DNA from: Lysobacter sp. HDW10
GTDB lineage: Bacteria; Pseudomonadota; Gammaproteobacteria; Xanthomonadales; Xanthomonadaceae
Direction of reading: 5' to 3'
NCBI RefSeq assembly: GCF_011300685.1
Contig: NZ_CP049864.1
Location: 1,666,885-1,730,884 of the forward strand
DNA length: 64,000 nt
Shown: piece after piece, positions 1 through 7,941 of the stretch
Position numbering within the stretch: position 1 is the first letter of the stretch
Layout: the number at the start of each line of letters is the position of its first letter
Translations under genes and position numbers: made by a program
Notes under the pieces: model-generated
Databases searched by the model: none
Told to the model about the DNA's origin: nothing
What the model saw: the letters and a program-made list of their open reading frames with translations, nothing else

Positions 1-878
1 TAGTCGGTGCCCAACATCACGCGATCCGCACCGCAGACATCAAGCAAATATTTCAACGCCAAGTCGTCTGCGACCCAGGAGTCGAAGTACAAGCGCTTTA
101 AGTATTCGCGCGGATTACGGAAGTTGTCAGTGGCCACCAAATCGGGGCGCATGTTGAAGCCGTGTTCTATTCGGCCGATGGTATAGGGGAAACTGCCGCC
201 GCCATGAGCCAAACACACGCGGAGCTTGGGCAAGCGCTCCAGCACGCCGCCAAACACCAAGCAACAGGCCGCACGAGATTGCTCTGCGGGCATGCCGACC
301 AACCAAGGTAACCAGTACTTGGGCATGGATTCACTACCCATCATGTCCCACGGGTGGATCAAGATGGCCGCGCCAAGCTCGGCCGCTGCTTCGAAGAACG
401 GAAACAGTTCAGGGGCGTCGAGATTCATGCCGCCAATGTGCGAGCCGATCTGTACGCCCTGCAAGCCGAGTTCGTCTATGCAGCGCTCGAGCTCGCGAAT
501 TGCGAGTTCAGGGGATTGCATGGGGACCGTGCCGATACCCGCGTAATGTTTCGGATAGGCGCGACAGGCTTCTGCCATGTGGTCGTTCAAGGCGCGATGC
601 AATTCGAGCGCATGGTGCGGTTTAGCCCAGTAGGAGAACATCACCGGTACGGTCGACAACACTTGCACCTGCACGCCAAATTCCGCGTAGTCATCAATGC
701 GAATTTGCGGATCCCACGTTTTCGGCCAAATCTCGCGAAAGAACTTGCCGTCTTTGTAAATGCGATGTCGTCCGTCATCGCCGTGGTGGATCACTGCGAA
801 GCGATTGTCACCGTACTTGCTCGCCAGATCGGGCCAGTCTTTGGGGAGATAGTGCGCGTGAATATCGATCTTGAGCAT
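1..878 (-). CDS. 2-amino-3-carboxymuconate-6-semialdehyde decarboxylase (ACMSD), 3' end cut by window edge
   Basis: Reading back from the ATG at 878 gives 292 residues that run off the left edge, so roughly the last 40 residues are missing. The protein opens with KIDIHAHYLP, the metal-binding HxH of the ACMSD branch of the amidohydrolase superfamily. It later shows ILIHPWDM, LAHGGGSFPY and, near the edge, VMLGTD, which supply the remaining histidines and the aspartate that hold the catalytic zinc in this family. The enzyme removes CO2 from 2-amino-3-carboxymuconate semialdehyde, diverting 3-hydroxyanthranilate breakdown away from quinolinate and towards 2-aminomuconate. The start follows the dioxygenase gene by 10 bases, with GGA five bases upstream. 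It is the last visible gene of the minus-strand run. Confidence 0.93.
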   Translation of the reverse strand, partial: MLKIDIHAHYLPKDWPDLASKYGDNRFAVIHHGDDGRHRIYKDGKFFREIWPKTWDPQIRIDDYAEFGVQVQVLSTVPVMFSYWAKPHHALELHRALNDHMAEACRAYPKHYAGIGTVPMQSPELAIRELERCIDELGLQGVQIGSHIGGMNLDAPELFPFFEAAAELGAAILIHPWDMMGSESMPKYWLPWLVGMPAEQSRAACCLVFGGVLERLPKLRVCLAHGGGSFPYTIGRIEHGFNMRPDLVATDNFRNPREYLKRLYFDSWVADDLALKYLLDVCGADRVMLGTD

Positions 879-888
879 GTGAATCCGG

Positions 889-1437
889 TCAGGTGATATC
901 GGCTTGAGAGTGGGCGTCGAGTTCGTAATGCGATGGTCGTGGATTCAATGTGCCGCACTGTTTGCAAGTGCGCAATGCGTCATCGCGATAGAAGCGCTCG
1001 AAAACCTTGAAGAAATCATTTTCGATGTCGACTAAATGAAAGAATTCCTCGTAAATCTTTTCATTACAGTTCACGCAAAACCACATCAATGCATCGTCTT
1101 CGTGTGCAAGCCGTTTGCGTTCCATCACCAAGCCCACTGAGCCGGGCATGCGCTGTGGGCTGTGCGGCGTGCGCGGCGGCAAATAGAAGATCTCGCCCGC
1201 CTTGATCGGAATGTCGCGTGCTTTGCCATCCTCTTGGATACGCAGCACCATCTCACCTTCGAGTTGATAGAACCATTCCGCGCCTTCTTCAAAATGGTAA
1301 TCGGTGCGCGAATTCGGGCCGCCGACAATCATCACGATGAAATCGTCATGGACAATTGTCTTATTGCCCACCGGCGGTTTTAGCAAATGTCGATGTTCGT
1401 CAATCCAGTGCTGCAAATTGATGGGATTCGGTAACAT
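889..1437 (-). CDS. haaO: 3-hydroxyanthranilate 3,4-dioxygenase
   Basis: This cytosolic non-haem Fe(II) dioxygenase opens the ring of 3-hydroxyanthranilate, the kynurenine-pathway intermediate, to 2-amino-3-carboxymuconate semialdehyde. With the start at MLPNPINL (182 aa) the family's iron ligands fall at His48, Glu54 and His92, with substrate-side Arg44 and Arg96. The second, rubredoxin-like iron site of the bacterial enzymes is present as CVNC (Cys121, Cys124) and CKQC (Cys158, Cys161). A longer frame begins at 1464 inside the preceding gene, but the ATG at 1437 shares its A with the upstream TGA (TGATG), which is the natural coupled start. The product is the substrate of the next gene, the decarboxylase. 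Confidence 0.96.
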   Translation of the reverse strand: MLPNPINLQHWIDEHRHLLKPPVGNKTIVHDDFIVMIVGGPNSRTDYHFEEGAEWFYQLEGEMVLRIQEDGKARDIPIKAGEIFYLPPRTPHSPQRMPGSVGLVMERKRLAHEDDALMWFCVNCNEKIYEEFFHLVDIENDFFKVFERFYRDDALRTCKQCGTLNPRPSHYELDAHSQADIT

Positions 1438-1868
1438 CACGCATCTCCAAGCACGGCCGTGCATTTGAACTCAATGGCAATGGGCGCCGGAAGTTGCGTG
1501 ATACCCACAGTCGTGCGACAGGGTGCATTCGCAGCATCAGGAAACTTTTCTGCCCACAAGGCGTTGTACGTTTGGAAATCACGTTCCATGTCGGTCAGAA
1601 AGACCGTGACGTCAACAACGTTTGCCCAAGTCGCGCCGCAGGATGCGAGCACGCGCTCAACATTGTCGAACACCGATCGTGTTTGCAGTGCAATGTCATA
1701 AGACACCAGCTTGCCTTCTCGATCAAAGACATTGCCGGGTGCAGTATTGGTTGCGGGGTCGCGGGGGCCGATGCCGGATAGAAACAGCAGCGATCCGACG
1801 CGACGTGCATGCGGGTAATGACCCACGGGCTTCGGCGCCGCATCGCTGTGAATGCCGGCCGTGCTCAT
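1437..1868 (-). CDS. RidA-family protein, probable 2-aminomuconate deaminase
   Basis: This 143-residue protein has the RidA/YjgF fold signatures [20 protein letters not shown] and the arginine-containing APCRTTVGI segment, whose Arg in RidA binds the substrate carboxylate. Most RidA proteins hydrolyse reactive enamines. In 2-nitrobenzoate and aminophenol degraders, however, a RidA-type protein of about this size is 2-aminomuconate deaminase (NbaF/AmnD). Its position directly before the dioxygenase and decarboxylase genes makes that role likely here, but it is inferred from context. It overlaps the carbonic anhydrase gene by ATGA and the dioxygenase gene by one base. The intervening semialdehyde dehydrogenase is not seen in the window and could lie beyond the left edge. 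Confidence 0.85.
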   Translation of the reverse strand: MSTAGIHSDAAPKPVGHYPHARRVGSLLFLSGIGPRDPATNTAPGNVFDREGKLVSYDIALQTRSVFDNVERVLASCGATWANVVDVTVFLTDMERDFQTYNALWAEKFPDAANAPCRTTVGITQLPAPIAIEFKCTAVLGDA

Positions 1869-2527
1869 CGATTCATCCTGTCGGCGTGAATTTCGACCAA
1901 GGCACGTCCGTACTGTGCTTTGAATGCCTCGTTCGAGTTCACGTTCAAACCGATGTCATGCACGATGCCGTCATTGAGGCTGTAGACCCAGCCGTGCACT
2001 ACGAGCTTTTGACCGCGGGCCCAGGCGTCTTGAACAATCGTCGTCGTGCAGACGTTGGCGACTTGTTCCAATGCGTTGAGGTCACACAAGCGGTCATGAC
2101 GCATTTGCGATGTGTCGAGCGATTCGATGAATTCGAGGTGCTTGTCGCGCACATCGGTGACGTGACGAATCCAATTGTCGGCCAAGCCCAATCGGCTTTG
2201 GTTCAAACCTGCATGTACGCCACCACAGCCATAGTGCCCGACAACCAAAATATGCTCGACCTTGAGGACATCTACCGCAAATTGAATCACTGACAAGCAG
2301 TTGAGATCGGTGTGCACGACGACATTGGCGATATTGCGATGGACAAACACTTCGCCCGGTGCGACGTCGACGACTTGGTTTGCAGGCACGCGTGAATCAG
2401 AGCAGCCAATCCAAAGGTACTTAGGAGCTTGTTGCTTGGAGAGCCGCTGGAAAAATGTCGGGTCTTCCGCGTGAACGCGTCGCGACCATTCACGGTTGTT
2501 TGCCAGCAGCTCATCCAAATGTGTCAT
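1865..2527 (-). CDS. can: beta-class carbonic anhydrase
   Basis: This 220-residue protein interconverts CO2 and bicarbonate using a zinc held by Cys42 (in GCSDSR, with Asp44 and Arg46), His98 and Cys101 (GHYGCGGV). The numbering coincides with E. coli Can, so it is the housekeeping Can type. The gene overlaps both neighbours by four bases (ATGA), which places it inside the asnS run and just ahead of the tryptophan-catabolism genes. Its product is cytosolic. Whether it serves general bicarbonate supply or handles CO2 released by the downstream decarboxylase cannot be told from sequence. Confidence 0.96.
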   Translation of the reverse strand: MTHLDELLANNREWSRRVHAEDPTFFQRLSKQQAPKYLWIGCSDSRVPANQVVDVAPGEVFVHRNIANVVVHTDLNCLSVIQFAVDVLKVEHILVVGHYGCGGVHAGLNQSRLGLADNWIRHVTDVRDKHLEFIESLDTSQMRHDRLCDLNALEQVANVCTTTIVQDAWARGQKLVVHGWVYSLNDGIVHDIGLNVNSNEAFKAQYGRALVEIHADRMNR

Positions 2528-2838
2528 GCGCGAATTCCTAGAGTGCGAACCATGTGTGGTATCAAAGCATCGTCATGCGGGCCTGCGGGCGTTGTCATAT
2601 CCGCCAAGCTAAAGCCGCGTGCGAGTGCGTCTTCTTCATCTAGACCGTCCCAAGAGACAAACTCGGCGTCCATCAAAGCAGCGCGTGCGGTATCGGGGCT
2701 GTCATAGGGCAGGATGTTGCCGTCTGAGTCCAAAACTTCCGCGGTCCCGGCTTCGCGAATTCGAAGCCGCGCCCAAATCAATGTGTTGCCGAGTGTGGCC
2801 AACCACCATTCGTCATGTGCATTGTCATCAAGACTCAT
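2524..2838 (-). CDS. conserved-looking small protein of unknown function (104 aa)
   Basis: I do not recognise a named family. The frame is open upstream to 2994, but that part lies inside the membrane-protein gene. The ATG at 2838 (MSLDDNAHDEWWL) overlaps that gene's stop as ATGA and is the likely start. The product is acidic and soluble with no signal peptide. It holds a hydrophilic DSDGNILPYDSPDTARAA stretch and a C-terminal GFSLADMTTP segment, and its spacing suggests a compact alpha/beta domain. It overlaps the carbonic anhydrase start by four bases. Its place between a membrane protein and carbonic anhydrase, all translationally coupled, argues that it is expressed. Confidence 0.75.
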   Translation of the reverse strand: MSLDDNAHDEWWLATLGNTLIWARLRIREAGTAEVLDSDGNILPYDSPDTARAALMDAEFVSWDGLDEEDALARGFSLADMTTPAGPHDDALIPHMVRTLGIRA

Positions 2839-3152
2839 CCGCCGACTCCGGGAAAGAGCACTGCAAACACGTATAGCAACGCAGCGAAGAAAAGACCCGC
2901 CAAAATGACGATCAAAGAAATGCGGGCAGGAGTGGCCAAGCCGGTGAACGAGCGATCTTGCAGCGCTCTGTAGCGACCACTTAGCAACCACCACAATGCT
3001 TTCGGATTCAAGAAAGCAAACTCACCCAACATCGATTTGCTTGCGGGATGCTTGTCACGCAGGTGCACCAGCGACAGCGGCCAAAAGATGACGAACGCGG
3101 TCGCGCCCGCGATGGCCATGGCAACAAACCAAAGTGCAAAGAACAAAATCAT
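2835..3152 (-). CDS. small integral membrane protein, two predicted helices (105 aa)
   Basis: The first 28 residues form a long hydrophobic helix (FFALWFVAMAIAGATAFVIF). A basic loop follows (about residues 30-78, containing LRDKHPASKS and the aromatic ALWWLLSGRYRAL), then a second helix near the C terminus (SLIVILAGLFFAALLYVFAV). It therefore sits in the inner membrane with a cytoplasmic or periplasmic loop of about 45 residues. The overall shape recalls UspB-like small membrane proteins, but the resemblance is not strong enough to name it. It starts two bases after the asnS stop and overlaps the next small gene by ATGA. Confidence 0.75.
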   Translation of the reverse strand: MILFFALWFVAMAIAGATAFVIFWPLSLVHLRDKHPASKSMLGEFAFLNPKALWWLLSGRYRALQDRSFTGLATPARISLIVILAGLFFAALLYVFAVLFPGVGG

Positions 3153-3154
3153 GA

Positions 3155-4549
3155 TCAGAACTCCGCGCTACCCGGCGCGCGCGGATACGCAATCGCGTCA
3201 CGGATATTCGTTAAACCACACACGTAGACCACGAGGCGTTCGAAGCCCAAACCGAATCCGGCATGCGGCACGCTGCCGTAGCGACGGAAATCGCGATACC
3301 AGCTGTAGTGTTCAGTATCCAAGCCGAACTGCTGCATGCGTGCGTCCAACACATCCAGACGTTCTTCACGTTGCGAGCCGCCGATGATCTCGCCGATACC
3401 CGGGGCCAGCACATCCATCGCGGCCACGGTCTTGCCGTCATCATTCAAACGCATGTAGAACGCTTTGATTTCTTCCGGATAGTTCATGACAACGACAGGG
3501 CGGCCCACATGCTCTTCGGTTAGCCAGCGCTCGTGTTCGGTTTGCAAATCCAGACCCCATTCGACCGGGAACTCAAACTTTTTGCCGCTCTTTTGCAGCA
3601 AGGACACCGCGTCGGTGTAATCAATGCGTTCGAACGGCGCGTTGACGAACGCTTCCAGGCGTGTCGCAGCGTCTTTTTGCACGCGTTCCGCAATAAACGC
3701 CATGTCGTCTGCACGTTCGCTCAAAACAGCACGGAACAAATACTTCAGGAAGTCTTCGGCAAGGTTGGCGTTGTCATTGAGATCCGCAAACGCCACTTCG
3801 GGTTCAATCATCCAGAACTCAGCCAAGTGGCGCGTGGTGTGCGATTGCTCTGCGCGGAAGGTCGGACCGAAGGTATAGACCTTGCTGAGCGCCAAGCAAT
3901 AGGCTTCGACATTCAGCTGGCCAGACACGGTGAGGAAGGTTTCCTTACCGAAGAAGTCACGGCTGAAATCGACCTGGCCGTCTTTTGTGCGCGGCAAGTT
4001 CGCCATGTCCAAAGTGGAGATGCGGAACATCTGTCCGGCACCTTCGGCGTCGCTGGTCGTGATGATCGGCGTTGAAATCCAATAGAAGCCGTTTTCATGG
4101 AAATAGCGATGGACGGCCATCGAAAGACAATGACGAATACGCGTGACCGCGCCGAACAAGTTGGTGCGCGGACGCAAATGTGCGACTTCGCGCAAGAATT
4201 CCGGCGACATCGGTTTGGGTTGGATCGGGTAGGTGAGGGGGTCTTCCACCCAACCGATCACATCCACCGTATCTGCTTGGATCTCGTAGCTTTGGCCTTT
4301 GCCCTGCGACTTCACCAAAGTGCCAGAGGCAATCACGGAGCAGCCAGAAGAAAGTTTGCGCACATCTTCGAAGTTCGACAGCGCATTTGTGGCCACGACC
4401 TGCATGGGTGAGAAACAGGAGCCATCGCTGACTTGAATGAAGCACAAGTTCGCCGATTCGCGCACAGTGCGAATCCAGCCGCGAAGGGTGACTTTTCCGC
4501 CTTCAGGCAATTTGCCCGAAAGCGCATGTTCTACGCTAGAAATCGTCAT
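3155..4549 (-). CDS. asnS: asparaginyl-tRNA synthetase
   Basis: This 464-residue class IIb aminoacyl-tRNA synthetase charges tRNA-Asn with asparagine in the cytosol. An N-terminal OB-fold anticodon domain (about residues 15-100, [13 protein letters not shown] onward) is followed by the class II core. Motif 2 lies around [19 protein letters not shown], and motif 3 is [15 protein letters not shown]. Length matches the family. It is the first gene of the long minus-strand run, so its promoter should lie in 4550-4655, shared with the divergent iscA-type gene. Translation likely continues into the small membrane protein two bases downstream. Confidence 0.98.
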   Translation of the reverse strand: MTISSVEHALSGKLPEGGKVTLRGWIRTVRESANLCFIQVSDGSCFSPMQVVATNALSNFEDVRKLSSGCSVIASGTLVKSQGKGQSYEIQADTVDVIGWVEDPLTYPIQPKPMSPEFLREVAHLRPRTNLFGAVTRIRHCLSMAVHRYFHENGFYWISTPIITTSDAEGAGQMFRISTLDMANLPRTKDGQVDFSRDFFGKETFLTVSGQLNVEAYCLALSKVYTFGPTFRAEQSHTTRHLAEFWMIEPEVAFADLNDNANLAEDFLKYLFRAVLSERADDMAFIAERVQKDAATRLEAFVNAPFERIDYTDAVSLLQKSGKKFEFPVEWGLDLQTEHERWLTEEHVGRPVVVMNYPEEIKAFYMRLNDDGKTVAAMDVLAPGIGEIIGGSQREERLDVLDARMQQFGLDTEHYSWYRDFRRYGSVPHAGFGLGFERLVVYVCGLTNIRDAIAYPRAPGSAEF

Positions 4550-4655
4550 GGTGCAGGCGCTCGGGATGAATCTTCAAGAAACATCCATGATAAAGGAAAG
4601 CCCGCTTGGGTCATCCGAGCTTGAAGCACCTGCGCATCGGCCCCATCATGTGCGC

Positions 4656-4997
4656 ATGAGTATTGAATTAGCACCTGCCGCGCTTGAACGCGTGCAAAGT
4701 TATCTCACGGCCGAACCCAACAAAACCGGGCTCCGCTTTGGCGTCCGCAAAACCGGCTGCTCCGGCTGGGGCTACGTGATCGAGATGGCGGACAGCGTGG
4801 CAGCAGATGACGTCGTGTTCGAACAGGACGGTGTGAAGGTATTGGTGGACCCCACCAGTCTCCCCCTGGTCGACGGCACGATCATCGATTTCATCAAGCA
4901 AGGCCTGAACGAGCAGTTCGTCTTCAGAAACCCGCAGGTGCAGGGCGAATGCGGCTGCGGCGAAAGTTTCACGACCGATCCAGACAAGGCCCTCTAA
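4656..4997 (+). CDS. IscA/ErpA-type A-type iron-sulfur carrier protein
   Basis: This 113-residue HesB/IscA-fold protein has the three invariant cysteines that carry the cluster: Cys35 in KTGCSGWGY, then Cys99 and Cys101 in GECGCGESF. It would deliver Fe-S clusters to apoproteins in the cytosol. I chose the ATG at 4656 because MSIELAPAA matches the usual start of the fold. The frame is open further upstream, with an alternative ATG at 4587, and there is no clear Shine-Dalgarno at 4656. It stands alone, divergent from asnS and ahead of the ribosomal operon, and has no isc or suf neighbours. Sequence alone does not separate IscA from SufA or ErpA. Confidence 0.9.
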   Translation: MSIELAPAALERVQSYLTAEPNKTGLRFGVRKTGCSGWGYVIEMADSVAADDVVFEQDGVKVLVDPTSLPLVDGTIIDFIKQGLNEQFVFRNPQVQGECGCGESFTTDPDKAL

Positions 4998-5020
4998 GCG
5001 CCAGCGCCCAATTTTGCGTC

Positions 5021-5049
5021 TTGCACGCAAGTGATTGATTTGTCATAAT
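5021..5049 (+). promoter_or_regulatory. sigma-70 promoter of the rpsF-rpsR-rplI operon
   Basis: TTGCAC at 5021-5026 and CATAAT at 5044-5049 are separated by exactly 17 bases. This is the best promoter match noticed in the window. It places the transcript start near 5056, leaving an untranslated leader of about 90 bases before rpsF. Confidence 0.75.
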
Positions 5050-5055
5050 GTCTGG

Positions 5056-5143
5056 CTCCCTGAACGGGGAGACCTTGCTCCATCCATTGGGAGGAGCTGT
5101 CCGGATCGCAATCCCGCGGCCGGATGTCCAAAAGGAAAACACA
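5056..5143 (+). promoter_or_regulatory. structured 5' leader of rpsF, candidate S6:S18 autoregulatory element
   Basis: The leader contains two adjacent hairpins: GCTCC (5077-5081) with GGAGC (5093-5097), and TCCGG (5100-5104) with CCGGA (5120-5124). The second carries CCG-rich loop sequence. In many bacteria the S6:S18 complex binds a CCG-containing stem-loop in the rpsF leader to repress its own operon. The order rpsF-rpsR here fits that, but I have not matched the consensus model. The Shine-Dalgarno AAAGGAAA lies at 5130-5137. Confidence 0.45.
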
Positions 5144-5563
5144 ATGCGTCATTACGAAATCGTGTTCATGGTCCATCCGGACCAGAGCGAACAAGTGCCG
5201 GGCATGATCGAGCGCACCACCGCTTTGATCGAAGCCGCCAGCGGCAAAATCCACCGCACCGAAGATTGGGGCCGCCGCATGCTGGCTTACCCGATCAACA
5301 ATTTGGTGAAAGCCCACTACATCATGATGAACATCGAAGCTGACCAAGCTTCGTTGAACGAGCTCGTTGACGGTTTCCGTTTCAACGATGCAGTGTTGCG
5401 CCACCTCGTGATCGCACGTGATGAAGCCGTGACCGAACAATCCTTGATCATGAAGAACAAGGACGAGAAGGTTGAACGCGGTGACCGCCGTCGTCGTGAC
5501 GACGTCGAAGTCGAAGGTGTTGACGATTCGGAAGAATCTGACGACTCCGTTGAAGCCGCTTAA
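5144..5563 (+). CDS. rpsF: 30S ribosomal protein S6
   Basis: This 139-residue protein starts at [17 protein letters not shown], the standard S6 N terminus, with Shine-Dalgarno AAAGGAAA seven bases upstream. The frame is open back to 5048, but that part is untranslated leader. The family core (about residues 1-95) is followed by a charged, acidic tail ending in [10 protein letters not shown], as in many proteobacterial S6 proteins, where the tail is glutamylated in some species. S6 pairs with S18 on the platform of the small subunit. It is the first gene of rpsF-rpsR-rplI. Confidence 0.98.
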   Translation: MRHYEIVFMVHPDQSEQVPGMIERTTALIEAASGKIHRTEDWGRRMLAYPINNLVKAHYIMMNIEADQASLNELVDGFRFNDAVLRHLVIARDEAVTEQSLIMKNKDEKVERGDRRRRDDVEVEGVDDSEESDDSVEAA

Positions 5564-5574
5564 GGAGCACACAC

Positions 5575-5805
5575 ATGTCCAAATTCTTCCGCCGCCGCAA
5601 GTTCTGCAAATTCACTGCCGAAGGCATCGTTGAAGTCGATTACAAAGACCTCAATACCTTGCGCCAATACATCACCGAAAACGGCAAGATCATCCCGAGC
5701 CGCATCACCGGCACCAAGTCGCGCTACCAGCGCCAGTTGGCTACCGCCGTGAAGCGCGCACGTTTCTTGGCTTTGCTGCCGTACACGGATAACCACGACG
5801 TTTAA
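5575..5805 (+). CDS. rpsR: 30S ribosomal protein S18
   Basis: This 76-residue basic protein begins [17 protein letters not shown] and contains [18 protein letters not shown], both typical of S18. It has the usual length. AAGGAGCAC just upstream is a strong ribosome binding site, placed at the rpsF stop. S18 binds 16S rRNA as a heterodimer with S6, so co-transcription with rpsF gives balanced supply. The single Cys in the N terminus may be part of a zinc-type S18 variant, but no CxxC pair is present. Confidence 0.98.
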   Translation: MSKFFRRRKFCKFTAEGIVEVDYKDLNTLRQYITENGKIIPSRITGTKSRYQRQLATAVKRARFLALLPYTDNHDV

Positions 5806-5865
5806 TCGTCAACGTCCTTCCGGACAACACCCATGCTGCAGCGCAAGCTGCTAACGGAGACACAC

Positions 5866-6318
5866 ATGAAATTGATTTTGTTGCAGAAAGTTCAAAACCT
5901 CGGCGCGTTGGGCGATACCGTCAACGTGAAGCCGGGCTATGGCCGTAACTACCTCGTGCCGCAAGGCAAGGCTGTGCCGGCAACGGCCGCCAACTTGGCC
6001 TCGTTTGAAGCCAAGCGCGCTGAGTACGAAGCGAAAGCCAAGGCGATCCTCAACGAAGCCGAATCGCGTCGTGCCAAGCTCGACGGCGCCAGCGTCACCT
6101 TGAAGGCGCACGCTTCGGCCGAAGGCAAGCTGTATGGTTCGGTGACCCCGCGTGATATCGCGGACGCACTGACCGCACAAGGCACGCCGGTTCAAAAGAG
6201 CGAAGTGGTGTTGGGCGAAGGCCCGATCCGCCACACGGGCGAATTCGATGTCGTGTTGCATTTCGCAGCAGACGTCGAAACCACGCTCAAGGTCATTGTG
6301 GAAGGCGACGTCGCCTAA
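5866..6318 (+). CDS. rplI: 50S ribosomal protein L9
   Basis: This 150-residue protein starts at [19 protein letters not shown] and contains the N-domain signature [14 protein letters not shown]. The long connecting helix (about residues 40-75) precedes a C-terminal RNA-binding domain ending with KVIVEGDVA. An upstream in-frame ATG at 5833 would add eleven residues unlike any L9. The ATG at 5866 has CGGAGA in place. L9 sits at the base of the L1 stalk and helps reading-frame maintenance. It is the last gene of the operon, followed by a strong terminator. Confidence 0.98.
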   Translation: MKLILLQKVQNLGALGDTVNVKPGYGRNYLVPQGKAVPATAANLASFEAKRAEYEAKAKAILNEAESRRAKLDGASVTLKAHASAEGKLYGSVTPRDIADALTAQGTPVQKSEVVLGEGPIRHTGEFDVVLHFAADVETTLKVIVEGDVA

Positions 6319-6339
6319 GCACTGGCTTCAAGTTGTTTG

Positions 6340-6372
6340 AATACGGGCGCTTAGGCGCCCGTATTTGTTTGT
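6340..6372 (+). terminator. rho-independent terminator after rplI
   Basis: A perfect 11-base-pair stem (6340-6350 with 6355-6365, AATACGGGCGC and its complement) closes a TTAG loop. It is followed by a T-rich run, TTGTTTGTC. It ends the ribosomal operon and separates it from dnaB. Confidence 0.9.
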
Positions 6373-6422
6373 CTCAACCCTTGAGACTGTCAGGGAATAC
6401 AAAGATCAGAGATTCCCACCGG

Positions 6423-6431
6423 TTATCCACA
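6423..6431 (+). promoter_or_regulatory. perfect DnaA box upstream of dnaB
   Basis: TTATCCACA matches the high-affinity DnaA box exactly and lies 77 bases before the dnaB start. No second box was found between 6318 and 6509. A single site suggests control of dnaB transcription by DnaA rather than an origin. A short hairpin, CGCC-TGAA-GGCG, lies just downstream at 6445-6456. Confidence 0.6.
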
Positions 6432-6508
6432 GGCTTGTCCCTAACGCCTGAAGGCGATGCCGTGATTAGATGATCGACCGTCCCCATGCTTTGTGGAGCT
6501 TTTGTCCG

Positions 6509-7906
6509 ATGTCATCCAAACCGCGCTTCAATTCGGATAACCGGACGGAAAGGAAGATCGATCAACTACGGGTGCCACCGCATTCGATTGAGGCCGAGCA
6601 AAGCGTTTTGGGTGGGCTCATGCTTTCGCCGATTTCGATTGAAGCGGTTGCAGAAATTCTCACCGAAAGTGCGTTCTATCGACGCGATCACCAATTGATC
6701 TATCGCGCGATCAAACAATTGAACGATAAAGACCAGCCGTTCGATGCCGTGACCTTGGGCGAGTGGTTTGATTCGCAAGGCATGTCCGAAATGGTCGCCG
6801 GCGGCGCTTACTTGATTGAGCTGGCCTCAACGACACCGTCGGCCGCCAATATTCGCGCCTACGCCAATATCGTGCGCGATAAGGCCACACTTCGAAACTT
6901 GATTGATGTCGGCACGAGCATCGTCAATGATGCGTTCCAGCCTGAAGGTCGCGAGAGCCGTGAAGTGCTCGCCAAGGCTGAGCAAGACGTCTTCGCGCTC
7001 GCAAACACCGAAGGGCAGGGCCGCAAAGACTTCGTCGACCTCAACTCCGCATTGAACAGCGCCGTCGACATGCTGCAGGAGCGCTATGCCAACCAAGGCG
7101 CGGTGACCGGCCTGTCAACGGGCTACACCGATTTGGATGAAATGACGGCGGGCTTGCAGCCCAGCGATCTGGTGATTGTTGCGGCGCGTCCCTCCATGGG
7201 CAAGACCACGCTGGCCTTGAATATGGCTGAGTACGCGGCCATCAAGTCGCGTAAAGCGGTCGCTGTGTTTTCGATGGAAATGTCGGCGTCGCAACTGGCG
7301 ATGCGTTTGGTGTCGTCCGTCGGCCGTATTGACGCGCGCAGGCTAAGAACGGGCGCCTTGGAAGATGAAGATTGGACCCGTGTTACGCATGCCGTGTCGA
7401 TGTTGAACACCGCCAAAATCTTCATCGAAGAAACACCCGGTTTGTCGCCAGATGTCTTGCGTTCGAAGTCACGCCGCTTGAAGCGCGAGCATGATCTCGG
7501 CCTGATCGTGATCGACTATCTGCAGCTGATGTCGGTGCCTGGCAACAATGAAAACCGCGCGACAGAGATCTCCGAAATTTCACGGAGTTTGAAAGCCTTG
7601 GCTAAAGAGCTCAACGTGCCCGTGATTGCTTTGTCGCAGTTGAATCGATCACTTGAAACGCGCCAAGACAAACGACCTGTCATGGCCGACTTGCGCGAAT
7701 CCGGTGCTATCGAGCAAGACGCCGACATGATCTGCTTCATCTATCGCGACGAGTATTACAACAAGGAGTCCGCCGATAAGGGGCTGGCCGAAATCATCAT
7801 CGGCAAGCAACGGAATGGCCCGACGGGCATGGTCAAGCTGAAGTTCTTTGGTGAGTACACGCGCTTTGACAATTTGGCGCGCGACAGCATCGGACAATTC
7901 GAATAA
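6509..7906 (+). CDS. dnaB: replicative DNA helicase DnaB
   Basis: This 465-residue helicase forms the hexamer that unwinds the chromosomal fork. The N-terminal DnaG-binding domain (about residues 20-120, PPHSIEAEQSVLGGLML) precedes the RecA-like motor. Walker A is ARPSMGKTT near residue 230, the Walker B segment is LIVIDYLQLM, and the family's SQLNRSLETR and DLRESGAIEQDADM motifs follow. I took the ATG at 6509, which has GGAG ten bases upstream; an upstream ATG at 6470 is in frame but lacks that spacing. The gene follows the ribosomal operon terminator and a DnaA box and is followed by alr, a common proteobacterial order. Confidence 0.98.
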   Translation: MSSKPRFNSDNRTERKIDQLRVPPHSIEAEQSVLGGLMLSPISIEAVAEILTESAFYRRDHQLIYRAIKQLNDKDQPFDAVTLGEWFDSQGMSEMVAGGAYLIELASTTPSAANIRAYANIVRDKATLRNLIDVGTSIVNDAFQPEGRESREVLAKAEQDVFALANTEGQGRKDFVDLNSALNSAVDMLQERYANQGAVTGLSTGYTDLDEMTAGLQPSDLVIVAARPSMGKTTLALNMAEYAAIKSRKAVAVFSMEMSASQLAMRLVSSVGRIDARRLRTGALEDEDWTRVTHAVSMLNTAKIFIEETPGLSPDVLRSKSRRLKREHDLGLIVIDYLQLMSVPGNNENRATEISEISRSLKALAKELNVPVIALSQLNRSLETRQDKRPVMADLRESGAIEQDADMICFIYRDEYYNKESADKGLAEIIIGKQRNGPTGMVKLKFFGEYTRFDNLARDSIGQFE

Positions 7907-7941
7907 ACGCGCGCATGACGCGCACCTTCTAAACTCGTTCC

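Noticed and set aside
354-896. Open frame of 180 codons on the plus strand at the left end
   Set aside because: It is the antisense of the ACMS decarboxylase gene, which has clear metal-binding motifs on the minus strand.
1622-2293. Plus-strand frame of 223 codons
   Set aside because: It is antisense to the carbonic anhydrase and RidA genes and shows no protein-like pattern.
6366-6508. Chromosomal origin around the DnaA box
   Set aside because: Only one box was found, with no AT-rich unwinding region and no dnaA, dnaN or gidA nearby.
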